From NCBI GenBank assembly GCA_037957365.1, contig JARHVA010003634.1:587001-651000 (forward strand): 64,000 bases of DNA, in the 5' to 3' direction. This document shows, one piece after another, positions 23,573 through 38,869 of the stretch. Position numbers and translations under genes: made by a program. The notes under the pieces are model-generated. The model had not been told where the DNA came from. It worked only from the letters and a program-made list of their open reading frames with translations, and made no database searches. The DNA is from Torreya grandis (taxonomy: Eukaryota > Streptophyta > Pinopsida > Cupressales > Taxaceae). Positions within the stretch are counted from its first letter, which is position 1; each line of letters starts with the position of its first letter.

Positions 23573-24514
23573 TACATCATGTTCAATGTGTATGGGACTA
23601 TGTATTTGAGAAGAAAAGTCATACAAAATGATGTCAACTATTTATTCACTTAATAAAAATGCAAAAGAAAAGTGTACTTTAATGAATAATTTATAATTAA
23701 TAAAATTCAATACAAAGGGAAGCAATGATGCAATAGTAAATAATTTATTTAATGCAATAGGTAATAGAACTAAAAAAAAAAGATAGTAATGCAGTAAGAT
23801 GAGTAATGACAAAATCTATAGTAAGTCAACATCTAGAGCTTGATTTATTAGTTTAAAAAAAACATCCATTAAGTTCAATATAAAATCTCTAATAAAATCT
23901 ATAAAAAGAAGAATAAGGCTCAATGACCCTTTGCTCATAGATTGTTGGGCATTTAATGGTAGGCTGACATAAAAATACAAGGTATTAGTTGAAGGAACAA
24001 GACATTTTATTGACACTTTTTGGAATGAAAACACAAGGATATCATCTAATGTAAAATACATTATTATTATAGGAAAAGGTTCAAAAAAAATGTGAGTCAT
24101 ATGTAAAACATTTCTTGGATATGACACAAACATAATTTTATAAAAAGTTTATTAAAAACTTTAATGAGAAATTGTTAATTAACCAAAGGTCATTTGAGAT
24201 GTGCAAGCCTTTCTATGTTAAAATAAACCAAACAAGAATTGCATATTTTTTTGGGATCCATGTTGAATTTTTTATAATTTCTTTATGATTTTCATCATAT
24301 ATACTATCTTTTACATATTGATGAGATTGTGTAGGAATGTATGGTGGTTTTATCTCCTAAAATGTGAAGAGATTTAATTCCTCGTATTTTATGTCAAATA
24401 ACTAAGGGACAATCTTTTTTGGATAAAAAATGTTTAGATTGATTATGTAACACTTGTGGTGGTTTATCACATTTGATCATTTATATACATGAATAAATTT
24501 CACATGAATTTTAA
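23573..24514. other. AT-rich sequence upstream of the copia element
   Basis: No feature recognised. A 105-codon open frame on the minus strand (23816-24133) lacks family resemblance and has a composition typical of noncoding AT-rich DNA. Confidence 0.45.
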
Positions 24515-24716
24515 TGACAATGCATATTTATTAGTTTGTTTTTATTAAATTATTTTTAGTGGTTTCTAGACTCCTCCAGATAATAATGACTCCTCCATTT
24601 ATGGGTATTATAAATCATTTAGAGTTGATTATTAAATTATCCATATTATCAACTAGTTGTATAAATACAATGTAAAGGACTGTTGTTACATCAACAAAAA
24701 AATTAAGTTTTCTGAC
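24515..24716 (+). repeat. 5' LTR of the copia element
   Basis: 202 bp, starts TGACAATGCA and ends TTTTCTGACA. It carries a ~24-bp stretch (TTTTTATTAAATTATTTTTA region) that is absent from the 3' LTR. TATAAATACA near its end is a plausible TATA box because transcription of such elements starts within the LTR. Confidence 0.8.
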
Positions 24717-24721
24717 AAGTC

Positions 24722-24733
24722 TGCTATCAAAAC
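24722..24733 (+). promoter_or_regulatory. Degenerate primer-binding site
   Basis: TGCTATCAAAAC lies five bases after the 5' LTR and matches 9 of 12 bases of TGGTATCAGAGC, the complement of the initiator methionine tRNA 3' end used by many copia elements. Confidence 0.55.
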
Positions 24734-25612
24734 AAAGACAGATCAACTACATGTAGTGGAAGCTTGGGAGCCTTAGCCACTCCAAGTTGTAGATCATGAG
24801 ATCCTTGAAAGCGAATCATGGAGGTTTGAAATAAATCACTGGTCAAGGTGTTTAATAGGGATTGTATTTCCCTTCCATGAATTTTTTTATAGATCACTTT
24901 CTATTTGAAACCATTGCACTCCTTTAATACATATATTGACTCCATTATCATCTAGTGATAAGGAAAAGCTGCTAGAAGTGGAAGCCCATAGCAGATCACA
25001 GAAAAATAATAGAAAAATTGTGTAGTTGCTCTAGATCCTGGAAATTGTTAGAGGAAGGCATATATACTAGAAGAGCCATCCATATCCACTGACCCCTATC
25101 TCAACTAAAAACAAGAGCTTTTCATTGGCATGGTTAACCTATGGATATCTATCCTCATCAAGGATCACACCTAAAAGAGACAAGATCAAGTTAGCTGAAG
25201 CAAAGCAAGACGTGATCAAGACCACCATGTATGTCTAGTGGTGAAACTCCTAAAATTCATCAAGACAATTCACAGATCATGGAAAACCACCAAGAAAGCA
25301 CTAGTTATTATTTTGCCTTGCTAGAAGCTCTTTGATATATTAGTAATATTCAATTCAATGAACTCATTCGATAGGACCTTCTAGAATATTTCATGTTTGA
25401 TGTATGGTGTCAAACTAAACAAATCTAAGAGGAACTTGATGCTGGATATGAAGCTCATTCTAAATATGAGAAAAAACATCCCAACAAATGCTATCATCTC
25501 TCAGCATAAAACTATTATGATTATCTTTGAGCTTGTTTTTCTTGCCAATAAGCTATAAAGCCTTGTAATCTTTTTTTAAGTCAATAAAATAAGATTATTT
25601 ACTTTAATAAAA

Positions 25613-26490
25613 ATGTCTACTCCAAAACTACTTTTATCAGATGCCCAATTACTTAAAGGGCCAAATTACACTACATGGAAAACAAAATGCATACGATCCT
25701 TCAATTTGAAGGATTGTGGGGCATCATAACAAGGATGACATGAGTCCTCACTGATTCTAATGTACTCACAAAGTATAAGTAGTCTAATACTAAGGCCCTA
25801 ATACTGATCATGCTAAGTGTTATTGATGATGTGCAACTGCATATCAGGCACGTTGACAATGAAAATATGGCATGGGATAAATTAGCAATAATATATGAAG
25901 TGAAGAATCAGATGAAGATTCTTCATCTCCAATTGAAAATTCATACACTCACAATGGAGTCTGATGAAAAATTAAAATTTTTGTGATGGGTAGTAGAGCT
26001 ATGTGTAGAATTGTTAGCTCTAAGATAAATTATAGACGATGAAAAATTATCCCTCATTATTTTATGATCACTTCCTTCTCAATTTTGAGTTTTCATCATG
26101 ACATTGAATGTCACTAAATAGAAATAGTGACATTTAAAGAGCTTGTAAATCTACTCCAGTAGGAAGAAGCAATTAATTTAGCTCAAGATGAGTCTGAAGA
26201 TAAAGATTTTAAAATAAATCAAAAATGAGGTTAGACATCATGCAAGAGACCTTCAAAAAATTTGATGCAAAAATAATAACAACAATAATTATTATTTCAT
26301 CATTAGTCACCAAAGTCAGAGAAGTGGTGTCACATTTATCACACTAACACTCATGACATGGATAAATGCTAGTACAATATATGAAATAAAAGATCTACCA
26401 TCAATCCAAGTACATTAGGGCACAACAATACAAGATGTTCCCAGTAGTAGAAGTATAAGGGACATCTTTTTACCTAACAAGAAGATGAAT
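25613..26490 (+). pseudogene. Copia Gag pseudogene
   Basis: After a ~900-bp leader an ATG opens MSTPKLLLSDAQLLKGPNYT, followed by TTWKTKCIRSFNL, the L-G-NY--WK----- start of the UBN2-type Gag of plant copia elements. Later pieces NMAWDKLAIIYEVKNQMKIL and HLQLKIHTLTMESDEKL fit the W--L---Y----- and L---L--LKM-E--S-- helices. The zinc knuckle survives only as DKC*YNI*N near 26360. Stops begin after about 40 codons and the frame shifts at least once before the protease. Gag would form the virus-like particle. Confidence 0.7.
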
Positions 26491-26498
26491 CAGATGAG

Positions 26499-26795
26499 GT
26501 GATAACTGATGAAGACAAAAATGTAGTAATAATCTCCCAAACCTCACAACCCATAAGGAACATCTGGTTGATTGATTTAGGTGCCACTAAGCACAAGATA
26601 GGAGACAAGAAGCTATTTGATATGATGATAGACCAACCCACTAGAGATCAGGTTAGGATCACTGGTGATAAAGAGTATGTCATATCAGGAATAGGTCAAG
26701 TGACCATTCCCTTTGAAACATTAAAATGTACACTTATGAAGGTACTATATGTTCCTAGTTTGACATCCAATCTCTTATCAATTAGTAAGCTCTAA
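26499..26795 (+). pseudogene. Copia protease remnant and start of the integrase finger
   Basis: The open stretch contains IWLIDLGATKHKIGDKKLF, the W-(I/L)DSGAT-H--- active-site region of copia retropepsin. The catalytic triplet D-S-G has become D-L-G. YVISGIGQVTIPF and LKCTLMKVLYVPSLTSNLLS are the following strands, including the classic V-Y-P----NLLS phrase. It ends in a stop at SISKL. The first 15 codons or so precede the domain and are probably Gag tail. Confidence 0.85.
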
Positions 26796-26810
26796 AATCA
26801 TCAAGTTAAA

Positions 26811-27810
26811 GTGGAGTTTCTTATTGAAAATAGCATCAAAACATGTCTGATTTCACAAAAAGATAAAGTTCTTACTAAAGCCTTTTTGAAAGATAAATTA
26901 TTTTCTTTAGATTTCATCTTCTACAGTAGCTTTATCTGCATCAATATTAGAACCCACTACCCTTTGGCACTACCATTATGGGCATTTATCAGTTGGATAT
27001 TTATACCGGCTAAGTTCTAAAGGAATGGTACATGGACTTCCAAAATTATCCAGTTCCTTACAAGTATGTCCTGGATGCCTTGTAAGTAAACAACATAGGG
27101 ATCCATTCAAAGATAGTTCATTGCATGCCAAAAAGAATTTTGAGGTTATTCATACTGATCTAAATGGCCCACTACCTACTACATTCTCTAAATACAAGTA
27201 CTTCCAATTATTCATAGATGACTACTCCTGAAAGATGTGGGTATACTTCTTGAAAAAAAAAAGTGAGGCCCTTCATCATTTCTAGATCTTCTATCATCAA
27301 GTTGTGAAGGAAACCAAATAACCCCTACTTCATCTCTACTCAGATCAACGGGGAAATTCACATAAAATAAATTATTGGCATTCCTAAACCAATAAAGAAT
27401 TTAGCAGAATTTGACTGCTCCCTACATGCTCCAACATAATGGTATAATTGAGCAACATAATCACACTATGATGGAGATGGCTTATTACATGCTAGTAATG
27501 GCAAAGTTATAGAAATGTTGTAGGTTATAAGTAGTAAAGATATCTATTTATCTTCTCAATAGGGCACCAATAAAAATTCTAAATGACAAAACACCTGGGG
27601 TATGGAGTGGTAAAAAGCCATCTATTTCTCATTTACAAGTTTTTGGTTGCATTGCATATATGCATGTAACAGCTAAAAAAAAGAAGAAACTTGAGTCCAA
27701 AACACTCTCATGAATCCTATTGGGCTATAGTACCACCTCAAAGGCATATCATGTCAAGGATCCTGAGTCAGAGAAAATCTATGAAAGCAGAGATGTGGCA
27801 TTTGATTAAT
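26811..27810 (+). pseudogene. Copia integrase pseudogene
   Basis: The HHCC zinc finger is readable across a frameshift: HYHYGHLSVGYLYRLSSKG, then VCPGCLVSKQHRDPF. The catalytic core keeps Asp in VIHTDLNGPL, Asp in LFIDDYS, and Glu in LQHNGIIEQHNHTMMEMA, so the D,D,E triad is still legible. Downstream the copia C-terminal phrases TPGVWSGKKPSISHLQVFGC and ILLGYSTTSKAYHV are present. Frameshifts occur near 26950 and 27020, with many stops after 27230. Integrase would insert the cDNA copy into the genome. Confidence 0.85.
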
Positions 27811-28039
27811 CATCCTTTGACATGCAGAATAGTGAATCAATATTGACTACCTCTCACAAACTATTTCTTGGGTCAAATGATGATGAAACTCCACACCAAG
27901 AAGAAGAGATGTAAGGAGAACTACATGCTGATCTTAGAGATCTAGAACATCCAAAAGATAGTTATTCACATCCACCAAGTAGTTCTTTACAATAGCAACA
28001 CATTTATCCTCTAAAGTGGGTACTAGGTACCAGTAGAGA

Positions 28040-28830
28040 CCCCGATTAATCAGGAGCCAAAATGAGGAGTCAGACTAGAGATAAGGTAAATTTTGCTCTC
28101 ATGAGTACCATTTTTAATATCTCCAAACTTGATAATGTTTTTGAATCTTTAAATCAACCATAATGGAAGAAAGCAATGGATGTTGAATATGACTCACTCA
28201 TGAAGAATTGAATATGAGAATTGGTTGATCTACCTATACGAAATAAAATCATAGGCTATAAATGGGTTTTCAAAACAAAATATATGGCAGATGGATCCAT
28301 AAATAAACACAAATCATGACTATTAGAAAAGGGATATGCTCAAAAATAAGGCATTGACTATGAAGAAACCTTTGCACCTACTATGAAAATCAATACTATC
28401 AGAGTTATTTGCATACTGGTAGCATAGAATGGATGGCAACTTTAGTGAATGGAATTTAAAAGTGCTTTTCTTAATGGTGATCCGAAAGAAGTATACATGA
28501 CCCAACCAGAAGGATTTATTGATAAAAACATCCTAAAAAGGTATGTCATCTCATCAAATCACTTTATGGACTAGAACAAGCTCATAAGGCATGGTACACC
28601 AAAATAGATGATCATCTTCTACAACATGGTTTTACTCATAGCCCCTCAGATTCTAACTTATACATAAAAAAGGTAGGAACAAATATAGTCATTCTAGTTA
28701 TGTATGTGGATGATCTTGTGATCACTAGAAGTTCAAAAGATTAGGTTGATATTGTAAAGAATGACCTTAGAATATCTTTCAACATGACCGATTTGGGGCT
28801 ACTACATTACTATCTTGGCTTGGAGATGTG
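28040..28830 (+). pseudogene. Copia reverse transcriptase pseudogene
   Basis: Motifs in order: WKKAMDVEYDSLMKN, IIGYKWVFKTKYMADGSINK, GIDYEETFAPTMKINTIRVI, MEFKSAFLNGDPKEVYMTQP, KAWYTKIDDHLLQHGF and VMYVDDLVITRSS. The YVDD catalytic box (codons from 28703) is intact. The first catalytic Asp, usually in D-K-AFLNG, reads Glu here. At least one frameshift lies between 28500 and 28700. The tail DLGLLHYYLGLEM is the DLG-L-YFLGIEV phrase. Confidence 0.9.
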
Positions 28831-28989
28831 ATAAAAATTGAATCACATCTTTATCTCCTAGATCAAATTTTTCAAAACACTCCTAAAAAAGTATATAATG
28901 GTAGATTGTAAGCCACTTTCATTACCAATAGAGAAAGGTTTACAAATTTATATATTTGAAGACTCACCACAAGCAGATACAACTCTCTA

Positions 28990-29640
28990 TATATAACTCA
29001 TTGGGAGTCTCATCTACTTGACCTACACCAAACCAGATATATGCTTTAGTGCAAGCTATATATATAAATTTATGCAAGAACCAAAGAAATGTCATTGGGT
29101 TGTAGTAAAGCATGTGCTAAGATATGTATGAGGTAAACTTGAGTATGGTCTAGAGTACAAGAAGAATAGTCAGTTTTTATTGTAGGGATACACTGACTCA
29201 AACCATGCCAAATCTATTGATGACCAAAAGTTAACATCAGAATACATATTCCATCTTGGATCTGGACTAATCTTATGGATCAGTAAGAAGCAAATTGTTG
29301 TTGCTCTTATATCCATTGAGGTAGAGTATCATGCTAAACATGGAGCTATGTGGAAGGTGATATGATTATGATTCATACTAGCAAATATGGGATATAAGGA
29401 AAGGGATCCACCTATCATACATTATGACAATCAAGGTGTATTAACACTTGTGAAGAATCTTGTTTATCATGAAAGAACAAAACATATAGAGGTTGAATGT
29501 CACTATATTCGAGATCAAGTTTTAAATCACCACATCCAGCTTTAGTAATATCCTATAGATGCACAAATAGTAGATATACTCACCAAATCCCTTGGAAAGG
29601 TGATATTTGAATAGTTTAGGGAATACATTTGTAAAAATAA
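28990..29640 (+). pseudogene. Copia RNase H pseudogene
   Basis: Shows LIGSLIYLTYTKPDICFSAS, then YTDSNHAKSIDDQKLTSEYI (catalytic Asp), ISIEVEYHAKHGAMWKV (catalytic Glu) and HYDNQGVLTLVKN (catalytic Asp). It ends with HERTKHIEVECHYIRDQV and VDILTKSLGK, the usual copia C terminus. Scattered stops are present. The enzyme removes the RNA strand during cDNA synthesis. Confidence 0.88.
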
Positions 29641-29644
29641 TGTA

Positions 29645-29656
29645 ATATGGGGGGGA
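29645..29656 (+). promoter_or_regulatory. Polypurine tract
   Basis: A G run (ATATGGGGGGGA) abuts the TG of the 3' LTR, where plus-strand DNA synthesis is primed. Confidence 0.85.
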
Positions 29657-29834
29657 TGACAATGCATATTTATTAGTTTGTTAAGACTCTTCTAGATAAT
29701 ACTGAATCCTCCATTTATGTGTATTATAAATCATTTGGATTCAGTTATCGAATTATCAAGACTATTGACTAGCTATATAAATACATTATAAAGGACTATT
29801 ATTAAATCAACAAAAAAAATTAATTTTTATAGCA
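29657..29834 (+). repeat. 3' LTR of the copia element
   Basis: 178 bp, starts TGACAATGCATATTTATTAG, ends TTTTTATAGCA, with TATATAAATACATTATAAAG matching the 5' copy. Confidence 0.8.
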
Positions 29835-31839
<2,005 letters not shown>

Positions 31840-34800
31840 GACATGTCCTTGAAGATAGTTCATTGATTGGCCTCATAAGACAAAAGATATGCCTCGTACT
31901 GACCAGATTTTAGTCCCTTAAGAGACGATTAGTTGTGATTAAAAAAGCATCACCTTGTATCCCTCATATTGAGTGGGAGATAATCCTATGGAATGTCCTT
32001 ATAGGACTCGATCATATAAATGTATGAACTAATGGTTAGTATCTACCTTGTATGGTTATCATACAATGATCACCCAAAGTTCACTCCATTTTCACACTTA
32101 GAGGAAGAAGATTTTGTTTATGGATGCATCCAAATACATAAATATCTCAATGTGGGTATCTAAGGAGAGTGGATTATAGTCATTATATAAATTATAGTCC
32201 CATACAAATGTGTCTACAAAGATGGTTTTTTTATTGGTCTAGTGAGTCAAAATATACACAACCTAGTGGCTAAATTTTAGTCCCAAAAGAGACATTTAGA
32301 TGTGAGATATAATATGTCACATGTCTGACTCATCTGAAGTTGGAGATAATTATATAGGTGGTTCTCAAATGACTTGCCCATGTAGCTATAGGAGCTAACA
32401 ATTGATCTCCACCCATCATGATTCTTTTGAAACATTAACTTAAAGTTCACTCTATTTATACACTTGGAGATGAGAAGATTCTCTTCAAGTATGTGTTTAA
32501 ACTACCAAAAACTATCAACCATAGGGCCTAAAGGAGAGAACATGATATCAATTCTAGTGATTATAGTCCTATATTGATGTGTTTGCAAAGATGGTTCTTT
32601 GATTATCTATCAATTCAAAAGATACACAACCCACTGACCAAATTTTAATCCCTTAAGAGATATTTACCTGTGAGATAAAATGTGTCATGATGTCTCCCTT
32701 GTCTTGATTATGAGAATCACTTTAGGTGGTACTCATAGGACTCACATTAAAACTATAGGATCCACTATACCATATCTACCTCTCATGATTATCCTACAAT
32801 ACTCACCTAAATTTCACTCCATTTATACACTTAAGGACAAGAAGATTATATTCATGGATACATCTAACCACATAAAAGTCATGATTTTAGGGCCTAATGA
32901 AGAGTGTATAATGGACATTACTATATTTATATGCCCATCCATAAATGTATGCAAACATAGTTTGTTGATCATGCTAGCGAGTTATAAGATACATAACTCA
33001 CTGACCAATTTTTTGTCCCTTAAGAGAAATTTGTCTATGAGACAAAATATGCCATCATGTGTCCCTCAAATAAATTAGGAGATAATTAATAGGAGGTTCT
33101 TAGAGGACTTACTCATCAAATTTGAGGAGATAATGTCCCATCTCTACCCATCACAGTTCTCCTACAATGTCTACTTAAAGTTCACTCTATTTATATACTC
33201 GATGATTTTAATATTCTCTTTAGGGATATGGATGTCTACCTATAATTATAAACCATGTGGCCTAATGGATAATATATAATATATATTCCATAATTTATAG
33301 GCACATATAAACATATTTGTGAAGATGGTTCATCGATTTGGATAGCATTTCCAAAGATATGTGACCCTCTTGACAACCTTTGAACCCTTAAGAAACATTT
33401 TTCTGTAAGAGAAAATGTGTCATTATGTCTCCCTCATCCTAATTGGAAGATAATCCTATTGGGGGTGCTTAGAATACTCACTCATGAAAGTATTATAATT
33501 GATGATTTATATATAACCCTCATGGTTCTCCTACACAATTCCCCTAAGTTCTTTATGTTTCTACACTCAAGGATGAGAATATTATCTTCAATTCTATGTT
33601 CAAACCATTACAAATCTTGACCAAACATCCCAAAATAGATAATATAATGACCATTCCAACATTTTTATACCCAACTATACATCCACAAAAATGATTTGTT
33701 AATAGGGCTAGCGAGTAAAAAGATACACGACCCACTAACCATCTTTTGATGCCTTAAGATACATTTAGTTATGATAAAAAATACACTTTCATATCTACCT
33801 ATTTTTGAGTGAGTTATAATCCTAAATATGTTTCTCATAGGACTCACCTATGAAACTATAGGATCTGACAACTAAACTCTACCCCTCATGGTTTTCATTA
33901 AACACTCACTTGAAGTTTAAGGCATTTATCCAATTAGGTAAAAGAATATTATCTTCAAGGATGATTCTAAACCCTTGAAACTCTTAACATCATGGCCTGA
34001 TTGAGAGTATATGATGGACATTATAGTTTTTATAGGTCCATCCATATGCATTTACAAATACAATTAATCTATTTTTGTAGTAGTTAAAAGATATGTGATA
34101 CACTGGCCAATGTTTTATCCCTTGAGAGACTTTTAACTCTAAGATAAAACATGTTAACATTTTTCCCTCATCCTGATTGGGAGATAATAATCTAATAAGT
34201 GCTCATTAGACTAATGAAAATTTAGGAGACAACGACCCATCTCTACCCCTAACAATTTTTCTATAATGCATGTCGAATGTTTGCTCCATTTTCCCAATCT
34301 AGGGTGAGAAGCTTGTCTTTATGTACTCATCTAGGAACCTACAAATATAAACTTTATGGCATGATTAATAGTGAAGAGGTTCCATTATATCATTTATATA
34401 CCCATATAGACATGTATATGTAGATGGTTCATCAATTAGGCTAGCGAGTCAAAAGATATGTGACCCACTATCCAACTTTTGGTCCCTTAAGAGACTTTTG
34501 GATGTGACAGAATACACACTATTGTGTCTACTTCATCTCAAATAGAATGAAATAATCTAGATAGATGCTTATAGGACTCTCCCATTCAGCTATAGGAGCT
34601 TAAATCATATCTCTACACTTCATAGTTATCATGGAATGCCTTTTGAAAGTTTACTTAATTTACCACTTTGGAATGAGAAGCTTCTCTTCAAGGATTCATA
34701 TGTCCACATGTAAATATCAACACTAGGGTATGACAGAGAGTGGATAGGGCTATTCCAGTGTTTATACAACCATTATGGCATGTCTACATAAATAATTAAT

Positions 34801-35345
34801 CTATTAGACTAGAAAGTAAAAATATACATGACCTACTATCCAAATTTTGGTCCCTTAAGAGACTTTTGGACATGATAAAAAATGTGTTGTCATGTATTCC
34901 TCATTTTAGGACTAGAACATACAACTTTAGGAGTTGACAACCCATATCTACTCCTCATGGTTTTTCTATAACAGCCACTAGAATCTCTCTATTTTCCCAC
35001 TCTAGAATGAGAAGCTTAACTTCAATGATTCATCTGAACACCTATAACTCTCAACCCAAGGATTAAAAAAGAGTATAGGGGCCAATTTCAAAATTTATAT
35101 TCCCATTTAGACATGTTTACATAGATAATTCATCAATTGGTCTAGTGATTTAAATCATACAAGACCTACTGGCCAATTTTTGGAACCTTAAGAAACATTG
35201 GGCTATGAGAGAAAACGTATCATTGTGTCTCCCTCATACCAAGTGAAATGGAATCCTTTAGGGGGTGATAAAAGGATTCACTAATTATAATTTAGGAACT
35301 AATATTCTATTTATACCCTTTATGAATCTCTTGCAATGCCTACCC
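31840..35345. repeat. Tandem array of a ~367-bp unit, about ten copies
   Basis: The landmark CCCTTAAGAGAC (variants allowed) starts at 31915, 32282, 32650, 33017, 33385, 33751, 34119, 34484, 34852 and 35185. The spacings are 367, 368, 367, 368, 366, 368, 365, 368 and 333. Other landmarks keep the same phase in each unit: GATGGTTCATCGATT, AAAAGATACACGACCCACTG, AATGTGTCATCATGTCTCCC, AGGAGCTGACAACC, and TTCACTCCATTTA. Units have diverged by substitutions and short indels; the last spacing is short because of a ~33-bp deletion. Open frames inside (32680-33078, 33417-33847) are by-products with no family resemblance. Confidence 0.92.
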
Positions 35346-38300
35346 AAGTTAGTTAAAGAAACAAGCAAGTTGGTATGGGATAGACTTCTAACTGTAGGAA
35401 AGCACACTAATAACAATTTTAATTTATCTTAGAGAGAGAGAAAGAGATTGAATTTAGATATATCCACAGATAAATCAAATTAATAGATATTATTACTCCA
35501 CTTTAGGCACAAACAAAGAAATTCAATGATATTTATCTCCATTCATCATTGGCATGCTCTTAGGGATTTTATTTTCCATTGATTTCTATTTAGATTAATT
35601 TCTTTATTTCAAATTTCCAAGAAATATGAATATAATCTAAAGGAGGTGGGGATCCTTCAAGGTTTCATTGAGAATACTTTATAAATGAAGATCAATATAA
35701 TCATAGAATTTGAGTGATGGTTTAACTTTTACAAAGATCTTGAACAATTTCATATATGTTTTGACTACACATGAAGGAATGTATCTAGCCTAATATTATT
35801 TGATGACAAATAAAAATGTAGTATGGTGGATTACTAACATCAAGGTTATGCATATTAAGATAAAACAATTTTTTTTTTTTATATGTATGGTACCACATAA
35901 AATGAACACACACATAACATAAGGTAATTACACTAAATAATTTTGTTCTTATGACAAGATCACTCATATCGACTCACGCACAAGTCACTAAAAAATGAAG
36001 ATCCATGAAATATTGGAAAGTGGAGATTCATAAGAAATTATCCATTATTAGGAGAGATCCTATTTGAGATGCACATTGATATAGCAGGAAAATAATATAT
36101 AATATTTTAGAAGGTGTCCAATTAGAAATATATGATATAAGGCAAGGGATGTGGATATGTATTGATAAAAACCCAACCTCCGTATTTGCCTCCCCCCTTC
36201 TAGAGGGAGATTTTCATAGTTGAGAGTTAAAGATACATAGTTATATATTTTTTTAATTGATGTTTTATTATATAGAGATCTTGATAAAAGAAGATGATAG
36301 TTAGATACTATTTATTAATGCAGGTTTTTATAATTCAAAGTGTAATATTTATATGCACATGTTATGAATACATGAGATATTAACAATTGTGATGAGTCTA
36401 ACCTTACACTGTGAGTTGATATGCCTTCTTTTTAATTACGTGTGTCAATGTTTGAATATTTTTGAGTGCCACGATTTCTTTTTAGAGATAGTACTAAATA
36501 ATGATCTTCATTTGTATATCTTATAATAAGGGATAAGGTGATCTCTCTTTCAACTTGGGTGGATGCTTAAGCTTCATTTTTAAGTGATATGTCAGCATGT
36601 TGAGTATTTTATTTTTTGAACTCACTATGATTCATACATTATATATTAATTGTATGAATAGTAAATTACATAATTGAAATTTATTCCAATGATTCCAATG
36701 ATATAAAAAATAAAAATGTCTTTGTACTTTATTTGTTTGGATCTCTCTTCCTAGAACTTTCTATTGCTAATGGTTGTTTCCTTCATTCCCATTGACCTAT
36801 TTTTGTCATTTGTGCATATTAATATGATTTATTTATTTATTTCATTAGTTACTGAAATATAAGATACTTGTAAGAAACCATCATGAATATATCAACAATC
36901 ATAACATATACATGCAAAATAAAATAAATTCACTATGTTCATTATAACATAAGTACATCAATTTCATGGAAGCTAAACATTTGAACTATACATTCATTGA
37001 CACAATAATGATTTAAAACTCATTAATTTATGAATACTTTTGATAAATATATCATGTATGTAAAAACAACAATAAATAATAATGACATTTAAGAAGTAAT
37101 TACATATAAAAAAGTTATAACAGTGTATGTTTCACATAGATATGTCAAATATTATGTATGTGTATCCTAAAATTGTCTTGATGACATAAAAACATAGGCC
37201 ATATTTGGATACATTCCCAACCATAATATACATATACAAAGTGTGCCATATAAGCATAAAATGTTGGCCATACCAACATATAAAATAGATTTTTCCTAAA
37301 ACTACCACTAGCATAGCAATTAGCTCCCCTATTGCTCATTGCCTCTGAATAAATTGTACCTCATCACCATAGATGTATAACTATGTGTGGTTCATGACTC
37401 ATTATGGAGAGAAACTCTCCTCTCAGCATGTCAAGGAAAAAATGTCTCTACCATAACCTCATAACACTTTGACAACTGTAAAATATATAAAATAGAAATT
37501 TTAACTCATTGAAATGATATATAGAAAATAATAGAGTTTTCAAGAACAAAATTTTATAATAAGGTAATTATAGAATCACTACATGCCACCTAAATGGTTT
37601 TATTGGGATGCATGACTATAATTATATCCATGATGGAGATTCCTATTAACCATAAATATATGTTTAGATATAGATGTGATAATAGATTTAAATATGATGT
37701 AGAGTATCACTACTTGAATTTAATTTTCTTTTTTACCACATTCTCACTATTATTTATCTTTGTCTCTAAATCAAGTGCTAATAAGGAGATACCACATCTT
37801 GGGATAAAACTAAAACATCAATCAAACATTATTCTGATCTATGTAGGGTACCCATAACATATGTCATCATATATTAAACTAACAAATTAAAGAGGTAAAT
37901 TATGAATTAAAAAAATTGAACCTATTATAAGATAATTCAAAATTACTCATTGAGTAAGTTCACAAAGTTGGGGGACAAAAAGGGACCTACCCATGGACAT
38001 GTTTTTCATAAAATTTGAAATACCTCAACTTCTATAGATTATTTAAGATGGCTACACTCAATGTTTGAAGATGGTGTAAAAAGTAAATCATATCATTTCA
38101 AGTTTAGTTTCCAAAACACTATTTTTTTAAATGGTTAAGTATAAGTAGGTCAAAAATCTAAAATTTAGAGAGGATATCATGTTTTCTACGAAATTAGAGT
38201 ATATAGTTATCTATACGATGCAAGCTTTTTATATAAAACTTTAGTATTTTTTGAAATCCTTTTGTAAAAATTTAGAAAAGATCATCTAGTTTGTGAAATA

Positions 38301-38869
38301 TATTTTATTAAAAAAATTTAATGAATCTTAAAAGTAAATAGATCATGAAATGTAATGAAAAAATGGATAGATGGTCGTACAACCTCCATAACTACCTCAA
38401 TAAAAGGAACTTTAGTTTTTTTTGAATGCATATAGAATTAGGCCTAGTTTATGACCATATATATGTTTTTGTATTTGTATCAATAAAAAAAATAATTAAA
38501 CATATATATGAATTTATATTTTTAGCATGTGGTGGGAAAAACCCATAGTTAAAAATTAACATAGATAAAAACCTTAAAATAATCTAAAGACTAAAAGAAC
38601 ATGTAGTTGGAAAGAGGAGAGCATGATCATTGTTGTATTAATAATTTTATGAATTTTTTCATTGAAATTATAAGTGTATTTGGTGATGGAAGTTGACCTT
38701 TATTATCTTTCTAAAAACTCTTAGAGTTAGTTGTGTGTTGACATGGCCAAGCCTTTGGATTGGAAATCCAAGCCATTTTCGAGCCAAAGGGCTTAGTTTT
38801 TAAATTCAAAATAAACTTATAATGCACACACTATAAGTGTCTATGTTATAACACATACATTTTATATCA
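35346..38869. other. 3.5 kb of AT-rich sequence, nothing recognised
   Basis: No coding pattern, LTR ends or repeats that I can match elsewhere in the window. A GAGA-type purine run (35434-35448) and a 13-base T run (35869-35881) are the only low-complexity spots. Confidence 0.4.

Larger units (their letters stand above)
24515..29834 (+). mobile_element. Ty1/copia LTR retrotransposon, full length, inactive
   Basis: A 5.3-kb element bounded by short LTRs (24515-24716 and 29657-29834) that begin TGACAATGCATATTTATTAG and end CA. Domain order Gag, protease, integrase, reverse transcriptase, RNase H identifies copia. The possible target duplication is TTTAA (24510-24514) against TTCAA (29835-29839), one mismatch. 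Dozens of stops and several frameshifts kill the polyprotein. The LTRs differ by substitutions and a ~24-bp indel, so the insertion is old. Confidence 0.9.

Noticed and set aside
23816..24133. 105-codon minus-strand frame as a membrane protein
   Set aside because: Hydrophobicity is expected from T/A-rich sequence; no start context, homologue or repeat copy supports it.
32680..33847. Open frames inside the 367-bp array, one of 132 codons
   Set aside because: Equivalent frames in neighbouring units are broken at different places, so no coding constraint is seen.
31840..35345. CRISPR-like array
   Set aside because: The whole 367-bp unit repeats, without alternating short repeats and unique spacers, and the DNA is plant nuclear.
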